Below are positions 25,794 through 34,212 of a DNA stretch of 62,726 bases, in pieces (within the stretch, counting starts at the first letter, position 1; each line of letters starts with the position of its first letter). The notes beneath the pieces are model-generated. The model was not told the DNA's origin and did no database searches. It was given only the letters and a program-made list of their open reading frames with translations. The DNA lies in assembly GCA_944393575.1 (NCBI GenBank), contig CALYAP010000053.1:1-62726 (forward strand), given 5' to 3'. The position numbers were made by a program, and so were the translations under genes. This DNA comes from an uncultured Clostridia bacterium (GTDB lineage: Bacteria; Bacillota; Dehalobacteriia; UBA4068).

Positions 25794-27086
25794 GTGATTG
25801 AAAAGTACGCTCTACCGGAAATGAGCAAGATTTTTAGCGAAGACAATCGTTACCAGTTGATGACGGATGTGGCGGTGACTGCCTGTGAAGCGATGGCTGA
25901 TATCGGTCAGATCCCAGTTGAAGCTTATCAAGAGATCAAAGCGAAGGCGGGCTACGATATTCAGCGTATCAAGGAAATAGAGAACGAAACTAAGCATAAT
26001 GCAGCTGCCTTTCTTGCTTGCATGAAAGAGCGGATTGGCCCTGCTGGCAATTATCTCCACTGGGGAATGGCTTCTGCTGACTTGGTCGATACCACAGTGG
26101 CTTTGCAGGTCTGCCAGGCCTCGGATCTGCTTTTGGGTAAGCTCAGTGTGCTTCGTTCCGTGTTGGCTGATATTGCTAATAAGTATAAATATACTTTGAT
26201 GATGGGGCGAACTCACGGGACGGAAGAGGAGCCGATAACCTTTGGGCTAAAGATGGCTGTCTGGGTGAGAGAGGTAGAGCGTTCGATCAACCGCCTTACT
26301 AACGCTAGAAATGTGATGGCCGTTGGTAAGATTTCTGGCGTGGTGGGTACCTTTTCTACCATTGATCCGCATGTGGAGACCTTTGTATGCCGTCGTCTGG
26401 GTTTGCATCCTGCTTATGTTACTACGCAGATTCTTCAGCGTGACCGTTATGCAGAGTTTATCTCTACTTTGGCTATTATTGGCAGCTCATTGGATAAGTT
26501 TGCTACAGAGATCCGCAATTTATCCCGTACTGATATTCATGAAGTAGAGGAGTCAATGGCCGAAGGACAAGCTGGCTCTACCGCTATACCTTATAAACTG
26601 CGTCCTTTTAATTGTGAATTGATTTCCGGTTTGGCTCGGATGTTGCGCGGCTTTTGTGTGCCGGCAATGGAGGATATTGTTATCTGGCACGAGCGCGATA
26701 CCACTCATTCACCAGTAGAAAAATTTATTATTCCCGATAGCTGCTTACTGCTGGACTATATGATTTATTTGTTTACTGATGTGATGAAGAATTTAAAGGT
26801 TTTTCCTGAACGGATGAGCTATAATATTGAAATAAGTCATGGGGTCATTTTTTCCCAGCGGCTGCTATTAGCTTTACTAAGAAAAGGGGTAATGAGGGAT
26901 AAAGCTCGGGCGATGATTTCCACTAATGCCAAGATTGCCTCTGAGCAGGAAATCGATTTTCAGTATCTGGTCTTAGAAGACCCTAATATTAATTCTATTT
27001 TAACTCGCTCGGAGATTATGGATATCTTTGATTTTGATTGCTTCCGGAAAAATATCGATTTTATCTTTGAGCATGCAGGATTATAA
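25794..27086 (+). CDS. adenylosuccinate lyase family protein, altered active site
   Basis: This 430-residue protein is clearly of the PurB branch of the fumarase/aspartase superfamily: LHWGMASADLVDT, MMGRTHG, the long helical core, and WHERDTTHSP. Several positions differ from normal PurB: the signature loop is GSTAIPYKLRP instead of GSSAMPHKRNP, TSSD is ASAD, and HAEP is EEEP. It may use a different substrate. The start is GTG 25794 with GGGGAGGAG in front; an in-frame start at 25749 would overlap the permease. Purine synthesis cannot be excluded. Confidence 0.8.
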   Translation: MIEKYALPEMSKIFSEDNRYQLMTDVAVTACEAMADIGQIPVEAYQEIKAKAGYDIQRIKEIENETKHNAAAFLACMKERIGPAGNYLHWGMASADLVDTTVALQVCQASDLLLGKLSVLRSVLADIANKYKYTLMMGRTHGTEEEPITFGLKMAVWVREVERSINRLTNARNVMAVGKISGVVGTFSTIDPHVETFVCRRLGLHPAYVTTQILQRDRYAEFISTLAIIGSSLDKFATEIRNLSRTDIHEVEESMAEGQAGSTAIPYKLRPFNCELISGLARMLRGFCVPAMEDIVIWHERDTTHSPVEKFIIPDSCLLLDYMIYLFTDVMKNLKVFPERMSYNIEISHGVIFSQRLLLALLRKGVMRDKARAMISTNAKIASEQEIDFQYLVLEDPNINSILTRSEIMDIFDFDCFRKNIDFIFEHAGL

Positions 27087-27109
27087 TTTTTCTGATAATA
27101 TTTTAAATA

Positions 27110-27152
27110 AGAAAGCCGCAATACGCCTTTACAGACATATTGCGGCTTTCTT
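27110..27152. terminator. bidirectional terminator between the lyase and the TetR gene
   Basis: GAAAGCCGCAATA (27111-27123) pairs with TATTGCGGCTTTC (27138-27150), between convergent genes. Confidence 0.88.
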
Positions 27153-27167
27153 ATTTAGTGGTTATCT

Positions 27168-27758
27168 CTATTTTAGATTAATGGTCAAAATATTCGATTT
27201 GAGAATATTAGCCAGTAAGATGCGTGTTTCTGCTTTCACTTCTTCAAGAGGGCACTGTTCTGCATGACATTCGCTGATAAAGCCCCATAGACCATTGCAG
27301 AGAAAATTAGTGACCTTTTTTAGTGAATATTTAGGCGCTAATGATTTGCTTTCTCTTTTGATATGCTGCTCCACCCTTTGGGAAAAATAGCGGCAAAAAG
27401 AGAAATACAGATATGGACTTTCACCAGGGACTGCATGAATAAAAAACGGCGCCGCGCCATAATAGAGGTCTAAGATACTATCCAAAACATTACAATAGCT
27501 TGTTACCGGATCACTGTTGGGATTATTGGTTGCTTGAAGATGATAGTAAGTATCTTCAGCAATTGCCAGCATATCTTGGAATATTTCATCGGCCAACTCA
27601 TATTTATCATTATAATGTGTATAAAAAGTAATCCTACTGGTTTCAGCTGCCTGACATAGCTCAGTGACAGTGATTTGCTCAAATGGTTTTTTATCCAGTA
27701 GGCTGATTAGCGTATTTTTTAAATTCTTTTTAGTCTTGATGATTCGTTTATCTTCCAT
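27168..27758 (-). CDS. TetR family transcriptional regulator
   Basis: This 196-residue regulator has an N-terminal TetR helix-turn-helix: LDKKPFEQITVTELCQAAETSRITFYTHYNDKYEL (split across residues about 21-56), then a helical ligand domain. It faces the DegV gene across 148 bases and probably controls it and itself. No ribosome binding site is visible ahead of the ATG, so the message may be leaderless or the start may differ. The ligand is unknown; a fatty acid is possible from its neighbour, by inference only. Confidence 0.87.
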   Translation of the reverse strand: MEDKRIIKTKKNLKNTLISLLDKKPFEQITVTELCQAAETSRITFYTHYNDKYELADEIFQDMLAIAEDTYYHLQATNNPNSDPVTSYCNVLDSILDLYYGAAPFFIHAVPGESPYLYFSFCRYFSQRVEQHIKRESKSLAPKYSLKKVTNFLCNGLWGFISECHAEQCPLEEVKAETRILLANILKSNILTINLK

Positions 27759-27827
27759 AGTATTGATACATTTTTTTGATATTGTGCAATTAAATAAACA
27801 GATTAATTACTTTGTCATTGCTTGCGG

Positions 27828-27857
27828 TTGATTTATTTATTATAACTACTGTATAAG
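27828..27857 (+). promoter_or_regulatory. probable promoter of degV
   Basis: TTGATT (27828-27833) and TATAAG (27852-27857) are 18 bases apart in the divergent region between the TetR and DegV genes. No clear palindromic operator could be picked out by eye. Confidence 0.45.
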
Positions 27858-27906
27858 TAACTGTCAATAGGCAAACTAAAAAGCATAATAAGGGAGGAAA
27901 TACAAG

Positions 27907-28794
27907 ATGAGTGAATATATCATCAGTTGTTGTTCTACTGCTGACCTGACCGAAGAGCATTTCTTAAAGCGGGATATCCATTATATTTGCTTCCATTTTT
28001 TGCTCAATGGTGTCCAATATCCTGATGATCTTGGTAAATCTATCTCTTTTAAAGATTTCTATCAGGCGATGGTCGATGGGGCAGATACTAAAACCTCTCA
28101 GGTAAATGTTGATGAGTTTGTCGACTATTTTACTCCCTTTCTTGAAGAAGGGAAGGATATTATCCATGTTTGCCTCTCATCCGGCATCTCTGGCGTATAT
28201 AATTCAGCAACAGTTGCCAGAGATCTGCTGACAGAAAAGTTCCCGGAGCGTAAGATCTATATTATCGATTCCTTGGGGGCTTCCTCTGGCTATGGCCTAC
28301 TCATGGATAAATTAGCTGATCTTCGTGACCAAGGCCTTACTGTAGATGAGGCGGCTGCTTGGATAGAAGAACATAAGCTGGAATTGCACCATTGGTTTTT
28401 CTCTACTGATTTGACCTTTTATATAAAAGGCGGGCGTATTTCTAAAGCAGCCGGTTTCGTGGGTACGATGCTCAATATTTGTCCTTTGCTGAATATGGAT
28501 AATTTAGGCCGCTTGATCCCTAGAGAAAAAATTCGTTCCAAGAAAAAGGTTATTCATGCTATTGTTGATAGAATGGAAGCTAATGCTTTTGATGGCTTGG
28601 ATTATTCAGGAAAATGTTATATCTCGCAGTCTGCCTGCTATGATGATGCACGGGCTGTCGCTGATCTGATAGAAGCCCGCTTCCCTAAGCTTGATGGTAA
28701 AGTTGAGATCAACAGCGTGGGAACCACTATTGGTAGTCATACCGGTCCCGGAACCGTCGCTCTGTTCTTCTGGGGTAAGAAACGGGAAAATTAA
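27907..28794 (+). CDS. DegV family fatty-acid-binding protein
   Basis: This 295-residue DegV/FakB-type protein has the N-terminal SCCSTADLTEEH, VCLSSGISGVYNSA, IKGGRISKAAG and C-terminal GTTIGSHTGPGTVALFF. It would present a fatty acid to a FakA kinase outside this window. GGGAGG precedes the ATG. It is a paralogue of the DegV at 2478; this one has a TetR regulator beside it, the other a MarR regulator, which suggests the two carry different lipids or serve different conditions. Confidence 0.92.
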   Translation: MSEYIISCCSTADLTEEHFLKRDIHYICFHFLLNGVQYPDDLGKSISFKDFYQAMVDGADTKTSQVNVDEFVDYFTPFLEEGKDIIHVCLSSGISGVYNSATVARDLLTEKFPERKIYIIDSLGASSGYGLLMDKLADLRDQGLTVDEAAAWIEEHKLELHHWFFSTDLTFYIKGGRISKAAGFVGTMLNICPLLNMDNLGRLIPREKIRSKKKVIHAIVDRMEANAFDGLDYSGKCYISQSACYDDARAVADLIEARFPKLDGKVEINSVGTTIGSHTGPGTVALFFWGKKREN

Positions 28795-28835
28795 CGATTA
28801 TTTTAGCTGGTAGAAAAAGATATTTTATTGAATTT

Positions 28836-28863
28836 GAGGCCTCTCGTAATGAGAGGCCTCTTT
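28836..28863 (+). terminator. terminator of degV
   Basis: GAGGCCTCTC (28836-28845) pairs with GAGAGGCCTC (28851-28860), followed by TTTGTG. Confidence 0.85.
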
Positions 28864-28990
28864 GTGTATAAACTAATTTTAGTTGGTATTTGATATCGTT
28901 TTTTATTAATTTATTGATCTAGGTACATGATCAATTTTTTTCAAAAATTAAGATAGTTTACTGATTTCAGCCCAACATATTTGCTAAAGA

Positions 28991-29024
28991 CTAAAAGCGC
29001 TTCTCGAAGAGGAGGCGCTTTTAG
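28991..29024 (+). other. hairpin in the leader of the germination operon
   Basis: CTAAAAGCGC (28991-29000) pairs with GCGCTTTTAG (29015-29024), with an inner TTCTC-GAA-GAGGA stem. It looks like a terminator but lies 127 bases behind the terminator of degV and 49 bases ahead of the GerA gene, with no gene in between. It could be an attenuator, a 5' stabilising structure, or an extra stop for read-through. No sporulation sigma promoter is clear in 28864-29060. Confidence 0.5.
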
Positions 29025-29072
29025 TATAGATATTGCTAAAAATGGCAAGAATATCCTTCAGGAGGTGAGATG

Positions 29073-30563
29073 ATGTCTGGTTCTAAAATTAATTTCCGAA
29101 CGATGATTTCTCCTTCAGCACATGAAAACGTGGAATATATCCGCAGTGCGTTGGAGGGTAGTATAGATATTGTGATCAAGGAGTTTCGTTTAGGCAATGG
29201 CCAGCAGGCCGCCTCTTTTTATATTAATGGTTTTATCAATAATGATATGATGGGCCGTGATTTTTTCGAGCCCTTATTTCAAGCTAATAAGGAAAAAATA
29301 TATACTGCGGACGATATTGTTGCCAAAGTTTTGAAAGCTGGTAATCTTTCTGTGCAGGATAACATGTCTGTTTTGATTGACAATGTCTTGCAAGGGCTGA
29401 CAGCGCTGTTTCTCGATGGCTCGACCATTGCCGTGATGATGGAGGCCATTACTTGGCCGCAGCGTTCGATTAATGAGCCGTCGACTGATGTGGTTATTCG
29501 TGGACCCCGCGAAGGGTTCATTGAAAATATGCGTAATAATGTTACGCTTTTACGCCGTAAGATCCATCACCCTGATTTTCATGTTGATACCGTGCGCCTG
29601 GGAAGATATACCAGGACAGATATTGCTCTGGTATATATCAGCAGCATCGTCAATAAAGACGTTCTGCAAAAACTACGTAAGCGTTTAGAGTCCATTGATA
29701 TTGATTCTGTCCTTGATAGTGGTTATATAGAACAGTTTATTCAGGACACGCCATACTCGCTTTTTCCGACGATAGGTACTGCCGAAAAGCCGGATATTGC
29801 CGCGGCCAAAATACTGGAAGGACGGATCGCTATTATTGTTGACGGTTCACCGGTAGCCTTAACTGTGCCGATGCTTTTTGTTGAAGGCATGCAAAGTCCG
29901 GAAGATTATTATACCCGTTTCTCTTATGCCTCATGGATTAGACTTATCCGCTCTATTGCACTGTTTATCAGCGTTTTTCTGCCAGGACTTTTTGTCGCAG
30001 TATGTTGCTTTCACCAGCAGGTCATTCCTTTCCGGCTTTTTCTCTCAATTGCCGCCGCCGAGTCTAATACTCCTTTTTCCGTAGGATTCTCTTTGTTGAT
30101 AATCGGCTTGGCCTATGAGATCCTGCGCGAGGCAGGAGTGCGTTTGCCCAAACCAGCCGGACAGGCGATTAGCATTGTCGGCGCTATCGTGATGGGTGAT
30201 GCAGCTGTATCAGCTGGCTTGATCTCTGCTCCGGTATTGATTGTTTTGGCCATTACTGTTGTGGCTTCTTTTGTAACGGTAGCTTTTGTTGACGCTGCGA
30301 CTTTGCTACGGCTAATCTTTCTCTTTTTGGGCTGGTTTTTCGGATTCTTTGGCATCATGGTAGGGGGAATTTTTCTGTTGGTTTATCTTTGCTCTCTGGA
30401 GACGTTTGGCGTAGCCTATTTTTCACCTTTTGCTCCAGTTGATCTCAGTGGCTTGAAAGATAGCGTTATGCGGCTGCCTTTGTGGAAATTGCGTTTTCGT
30501 CCGCGTAGTCTCAGCTTGAACCATAGAAGAATGGCTAGACATGATAAAGGAGGAGAAAAGTAA
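29073..30563 (+). CDS. spore germination receptor, GerA family A subunit
   Basis: This 496-residue protein is the A subunit of a germinant receptor in the inner spore membrane. A soluble N-terminal part (about 1-285) with DIVIKEFRLGN, PQRSINEPSTDVVIRGPREGF and RLGRYTRT is followed by about five membrane spans, with the conserved PAGQAISIVGAIVMGDAAVSAGL stretch. GGAGG precedes two adjacent ATGs; the second, at 29073, has better spacing. Its stop overlaps the next start by one base, so translation is coupled. Confidence 0.93.
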   Translation: MSGSKINFRTMISPSAHENVEYIRSALEGSIDIVIKEFRLGNGQQAASFYINGFINNDMMGRDFFEPLFQANKEKIYTADDIVAKVLKAGNLSVQDNMSVLIDNVLQGLTALFLDGSTIAVMMEAITWPQRSINEPSTDVVIRGPREGFIENMRNNVTLLRRKIHHPDFHVDTVRLGRYTRTDIALVYISSIVNKDVLQKLRKRLESIDIDSVLDSGYIEQFIQDTPYSLFPTIGTAEKPDIAAAKILEGRIAIIVDGSPVALTVPMLFVEGMQSPEDYYTRFSYASWIRLIRSIALFISVFLPGLFVAVCCFHQQVIPFRLFLSIAAAESNTPFSVGFSLLIIGLAYEILREAGVRLPKPAGQAISIVGAIVMGDAAVSAGLISAPVLIVLAITVVASFVTVAFVDAATLLRLIFLFLGWFFGFFGIMVGGIFLLVYLCSLETFGVAYFSPFAPVDLSGLKDSVMRLPLWKLRFRPRSLSLNHRRMARHDKGGEK

Positions 30564-31198
30564 TGGAATCCGCTTTGTTGAAATCATGTGCCATGATCGC
30601 CATGTTGCTAATGAGCTGCTGTTGTTTGATGGGCTGCCAGGAACGTGATGAGATCGGCGATTTAGCTGTAGTTTTAGGCACAGCCTTAGAGCTTGAAGAT
30701 GATGGGAATTTGCAGGTCAGCGTGGAGTTGGCGCATAAGACCAGTATTGATGGCGAAGACGAAAGCCTGGTTTTTACGGTATCAGCTCCCGACTGGCAGA
30801 CTGCAGAAGAAGAATTGTCGGCAGAGCTTGATAAAACAATTTATTGGGGGCATATGGTATTGATCGTCCTTGGTACTGGCTTTACTGAAGAACAAATCTA
30901 TGACTATATGGAAATGTTCTATCGCGATCAACGCTTATCGCCAATTATCTATACTGCCTTATCGCATATGGATACAGAGGATTTACTCTCCGCTACTTTT
31001 GGCGAGGCCACTTATTTATCGCAAGGGGTTGCTGAGCGCCTCTCCGCAGAAAGTAAAGAAAATAAAGAAGATAGCTTGACTGTAGGTAAATATATGCAAA
31101 ATATTTATTATCAGGGAAGCGGTACCCAAATGGCGCTATTGTCCCAAGTAGGTGATAATATCCAGTTAAGCGGGATGGTGGCTGTCAATGAATTTTAA
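30563..31198 (+). CDS. spore germination receptor lipoprotein, GerC type, short
   Basis: This 211-residue lipoprotein has a signal peptide with lipobox LMGC (Cys25) and the start of a GerC protein: ERDEIGDLAVVLGTALE, then HMVLIVLGTGF and a YRDQRLSPIIYTALS stretch. Normal GerC proteins have about 370-400 residues in three domains. This one ends after roughly the first two and overlaps the GerB start by 11 bases, so the third domain is truly absent, not hidden in another frame. It lies between the A and B subunits (order A-C-B). Confidence 0.86.
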   Translation: MESALLKSCAMIAMLLMSCCCLMGCQERDEIGDLAVVLGTALELEDDGNLQVSVELAHKTSIDGEDESLVFTVSAPDWQTAEEELSAELDKTIYWGHMVLIVLGTGFTEEQIYDYMEMFYRDQRLSPIIYTALSHMDTEDLLSATFGEATYLSQGVAERLSAESKENKEDSLTVGKYMQNIYYQGSGTQMALLSQVGDNIQLSGMVAVNEF

Positions 31199-32237
31199 AG
31201 ATAGCACGAGTTTGCAAAAAATAAGTAGTTGCGGAATCTCCCTTTTTGGCGGGTTAGGGATCTATCTGGCTGCTGCTAACCATTTGGGAATAGCCCGATT
31301 ACCGGCATTGCTGATCGCTTTGGCTGCGACATTTATTTTATTGTTTGTTTACCGCCTGCTGCTTAAAAGTGCATCTAATTCGCCAGAAGGTAGCTGGATT
31401 TATCTCCTGCCAGCCGTAGCTATTGTGTTTATTATTTCGATCAATTACAGTGGTCTGATTAATTTATGGCGGGATATGGCCGTAAACGAAACTCCGTTTA
31501 TTATTTATTCGCTTTTGGCTGCTAGTTTATTATTGCTAGCTGGCTGGAAGGGAGAACGGGCGCTTTGGCGTGCTTGCCCGATAATTTGCGCGATAGTGAT
31601 TGCCGCGATCATCTTTGACACTATTTTCGTCCTACCTAAGGCTGATCCAGCATTGCTACTATCTAAGGTGGACCATTCGTTTAATGAAGTTTTGCTGGGT
31701 GGAGGAGAGATGGCTATTTTTCTTCTTGCGCCGCTATTAATTTTTTGTATAGGCATTTATCTTGATGATAATCACAGCGAAAACCGTTTTCCCGGACGTT
31801 ATCTGGCCATTGGCTTGATCTTTCCGGCCATCTATCTGCTAGTGGAATTATTGCGCAATCTGTTGCTCTTTGGCGATTTGATCACTCTTGACCAGTATCC
31901 TATCTTACGCGCACTGAAATCGGTGGATTTCGGCGTAGGGGTATCCAGATTAGAGTTTTTGGGGGTCACGGCTTTAAGCGCGGGGCTCATTATTGCTTTG
32001 ATGCTTGAATTTGCTATTTTAGTGCGGATCAGCCAGAAAGTTTTTGCTTATCAAGAGAAGGGGAGAAAAATTTCTGTAGTTGTTTTGACAGCATTGATTG
32101 TTGTATTGAGTTCAATTGCGTATTTATATGGTACAGAAAAAAGCTTTTGCATTATTGGTATGGCAGCCGTGGTAGTATTATTTGCTTACCCGTTAATAAT
32201 GATGATAAAAAATAAATACAACCAGCGTTCCGTATAG
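31188..32237 (+). CDS. spore germination receptor, GerB family B subunit
   Basis: This 349-residue protein has about ten membrane spans and belongs to the APC-like GerAB/Spore_permease family. The sequence is more diverged than the A subunit, but the position, length and spacing fit: LPAVAIVFIISINYSGLINLWRD and FDTIFVLPKADPALLLS are typical positions of the family. It would hold the germinant and act with the A and C subunits in the spore inner membrane. The ATG overlaps the end of the GerC gene. Confidence 0.85.
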   Translation: MNFKDSTSLQKISSCGISLFGGLGIYLAAANHLGIARLPALLIALAATFILLFVYRLLLKSASNSPEGSWIYLLPAVAIVFIISINYSGLINLWRDMAVNETPFIIYSLLAASLLLLAGWKGERALWRACPIICAIVIAAIIFDTIFVLPKADPALLLSKVDHSFNEVLLGGGEMAIFLLAPLLIFCIGIYLDDNHSENRFPGRYLAIGLIFPAIYLLVELLRNLLLFGDLITLDQYPILRALKSVDFGVGVSRLEFLGVTALSAGLIIALMLEFAILVRISQKVFAYQEKGRKISVVVLTALIVVLSSIAYLYGTEKSFCIIGMAAVVVLFAYPLIMMIKNKYNQRSV

Positions 32238-32258
32238 GTTTAGCCGGTTGTTTCGCAG

Positions 32259-32300
32259 AAGTCAAGGGCTGTTCCTGTTGGTACAGCCCTTGACTTTATT
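32259..32300 (+). terminator. terminator of the germination operon
   Basis: AAGTCAAGGGCTGT (32259-32272) pairs with ACAGCCCTTGACTT (32283-32296), followed by TATTTATTT. Confidence 0.9.
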
Positions 32301-32374
32301 TATTTGCGGTATATAATCTTTAGTATAGTGGTATGACAATAGGTTAATACTCGATTATGATAGGAGGCGAAACG

Positions 32375-32671
32375 ATGTCAGTAAATAGCAAATTAAAGAG
32401 TGAAAGCATTGACGAGCTTTTTCAAGCTATCCTTTCTTTAGAAAATATTGAGGAGTGCTACCGTTTTTTTGAGGATTTAGCTACGGTCCCTGAAATTAAG
32501 TCCCTGGCACAGCGTTTGCAGGTGGCTAAAATGTTAATGCAAAATGAAACTTATACGCTTATTTCTAAGACTACCGGCGCCTCTACTGCTACTATTAGCA
32601 GGGTTAAAAATGCTCTTTTTTATGGAGAAGATGGATATAAACTGGTGATCGAAAGACTAAATGATAAATAA
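32375..32671 (+). CDS. YerC/TrpR-like DNA-binding regulator
   Basis: This 98-residue protein is all helical, of the YerC/TrpR repressor family: LENIEECYRFFEDLATVPEIKSLAQRLQVAKML with the helix-turn-helix TYTLISKTTGASTATISRVKNAL. The ATG at 32375 has AGGAGG in front. It lies 33 bases before a HisA-like gene. YerC-type proteins have been linked to control of histidine genes in Firmicutes (from memory, not checked here), which fits that neighbour. Confidence 0.88.
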   Translation: MSVNSKLKSESIDELFQAILSLENIEECYRFFEDLATVPEIKSLAQRLQVAKMLMQNETYTLISKTTGASTATISRVKNALFYGEDGYKLVIERLNDK

Positions 32672-32704
32672 GCTTTAGTATCTTTAGCGAAGGGATGGAT
32701 AACA

Positions 32705-33418
32705 ATGGAAATTATTCCTGCCATAGATTTGCGTGAAGGTGCTTGCGCACGTATTTTTTCTGATGTATCTCCTGCTGAGATCTATTCTGATGACCCCCTT
32801 GAACAGGCGGTTATTTTCAAACATTTAGGAGTTAAAAGTGTACATATTACCGACTTGGATGGTTCTTTTTGCGGACATTTATGCAATCTGCGAGTAATTC
32901 AGGAGATGCTGGAATTATCCGGATTAGCCATCGAATTAGTCGGCGGGATCCGTAGCATGGAAAATATCGATACCCTCATCGACTTAGGCGTTAGCCGTGT
33001 TGTGGTTGGCGTCCAGGTGCTACGGGATAAAGAACTGACTAAGAAAGCTTTTGAGAAATATGGCGAGAAAATATTACCAGGCATCGATGCCCGTGACGGT
33101 ATGGTGGCTATTGAAGGCTTTGAAACTTCTTTAGGCAAGACCGCTGCAATGGTGCTTAAGGAGATCAAAGCCATGGGGATCAACAAGATTATTTATACTG
33201 ACCTGCGCCGTTATGGCAGCATGAAGGGTCCTAATTTCCAGGGTATTGAGGAAATGGTTGAGACTAGTGGTATGGAGATCGTTGTAGCTGGCGGTATTTC
33301 TGACTATCAAGCGCTACGCCGGCTAAAGGATATTGGGGTAGCTGGCGCTGTGATTGGTAAGGCGATCTATTCTGGCAATATAGAGCTTCCGCGGGCATTA
33401 GAGATAGCGGCGTCTTAG
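32705..33418 (+). CDS. HisA-like phosphoribosyl isomerase paralogue
   Basis: This 237-residue TIM barrel resembles HisA (ProFAR isomerase of histidine synthesis). The two catalytic acids are in place, in IPAIDLREG and GIDARDG, as is the Thr in IIYTDL. Other active-site loops differ from normal HisA: RDGTLxGPN is RYGSMKGPN, the VRLxQG loop is ARIFSDVSP, and GGGIR is VGGIR. No other his genes lie near. It may be a true but diverged HisA, or a related isomerase. It probably shares a transcript with the YerC gene. Confidence 0.78.
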   Translation: MEIIPAIDLREGACARIFSDVSPAEIYSDDPLEQAVIFKHLGVKSVHITDLDGSFCGHLCNLRVIQEMLELSGLAIELVGGIRSMENIDTLIDLGVSRVVVGVQVLRDKELTKKAFEKYGEKILPGIDARDGMVAIEGFETSLGKTAAMVLKEIKAMGINKIIYTDLRRYGSMKGPNFQGIEEMVETSGMEIVVAGGISDYQALRRLKDIGVAGAVIGKAIYSGNIELPRALEIAAS

Positions 33419-33454
33419 TTTAGCCAGTCTAATAAGCAATTATAGGATAATTAG

Positions 33455-33487
33455 CAATAGTCCGAGCAATAAAACTCGGACTATTCT
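33455..33487. terminator. terminator between the HisA-like gene and mgtC
   Basis: AATAGTCCGAG (33456-33466) pairs with CTCGGACTATT (33475-33485), between convergent genes. Confidence 0.87.
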
Positions 33488-33512
33488 TGTATTATTGTAT
33501 AGAGAAAAGCTT

Positions 33513-34070
33513 TTATGGTTGTTCGTCCGCCTGCTTGTCTGTAAATGGTGGTGTTGTCTCGTCACTATTTATCGGTTCTGTCTGAACTATCTCTGGCCCA
33601 GTGGTTTTTAGTTCTTTTTTAGCAGTACGCTTTTTGCACCAGTTCGCCCAAAGATCATCAGCGATCATATCAATAATAGCAATGACTGTAGTAACGGCGC
33701 AAAGAAAATAGAAGCCCAGACCAATGCAGATGCCTAGTGCTGCCAGAAGAAAAATTTCTGCTGCTGTGGTAATGCCTTGAACGCCGGCAGGCGTTTTCCA
33801 GATGATACCTGCGCCAATAAAGCCAATGCCGGTCAATATACCGACAACCAAGCGGGCGGGGTCAGAGGTTGTATTATGCGGATAGGCTGCTGATAGCTGA
33901 GCCAGCCCATATGAGGATATGATCGCTACCAGGCAAGATGCTAATGCTATCAGAACATGGGTGCGGATACCTACCGGTTTATTACTACGCTTCCTTTCAA
34001 AACCAAAGATAATACCGATAGCAGTAGCCAAGAGCAGCCGCGAAATGATTTCCCCATAGCTGATATTCAT
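33513..34070 (-). CDS. MgtC/SapB family membrane protein
   Basis: This 185-residue protein has four or five membrane spans with the MgtC pattern: LATAIGIIFGFERKR, PVGIRTHVLIALASCL, DPARLVVGILTGIGFIGAG and VQGITTAAEIFLLAALG. A hydrophilic C-terminal tail of about 45 residues replaces the longer ACT-like domain of some relatives. The ATG at 34070 has AGAGG in front. The role is not settled in this family (magnesium and acid stress in pathogens). It faces away from the sigma-factor gene. Confidence 0.9.
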   Translation of the reverse strand: MNISYGEIISRLLLATAIGIIFGFERKRSNKPVGIRTHVLIALASCLVAIISSYGLAQLSAAYPHNTTSDPARLVVGILTGIGFIGAGIIWKTPAGVQGITTAAEIFLLAALGICIGLGFYFLCAVTTVIAIIDMIADDLWANWCKKRTAKKELKTTGPEIVQTEPINSDETTPPFTDKQADEQP

Positions 34071-34134
34071 TAATTTACCTCTTTTGCTGGAGAATGCCTG
34101 AACCATGTTAATTATTGGTTGAGGGGCATTTTAT

Positions 34135-34163
34135 TTGTTCATCCAGACGGTCTGTGATAAAAT
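34135..34163 (+). promoter_or_regulatory. candidate promoter of the ECF sigma operon
   Basis: TTGTTC (34135-34140) and TAAAAT (34158-34163) are 17 bases apart, about 50 bases ahead of the sigma gene. No separate ECF-type self-promoter was recognised. Confidence 0.45.
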
Positions 34164-34212
34164 AATGTATACGCAGAATCTGTCGCAATATATTACTTTT
34201 GAGGATATGATT

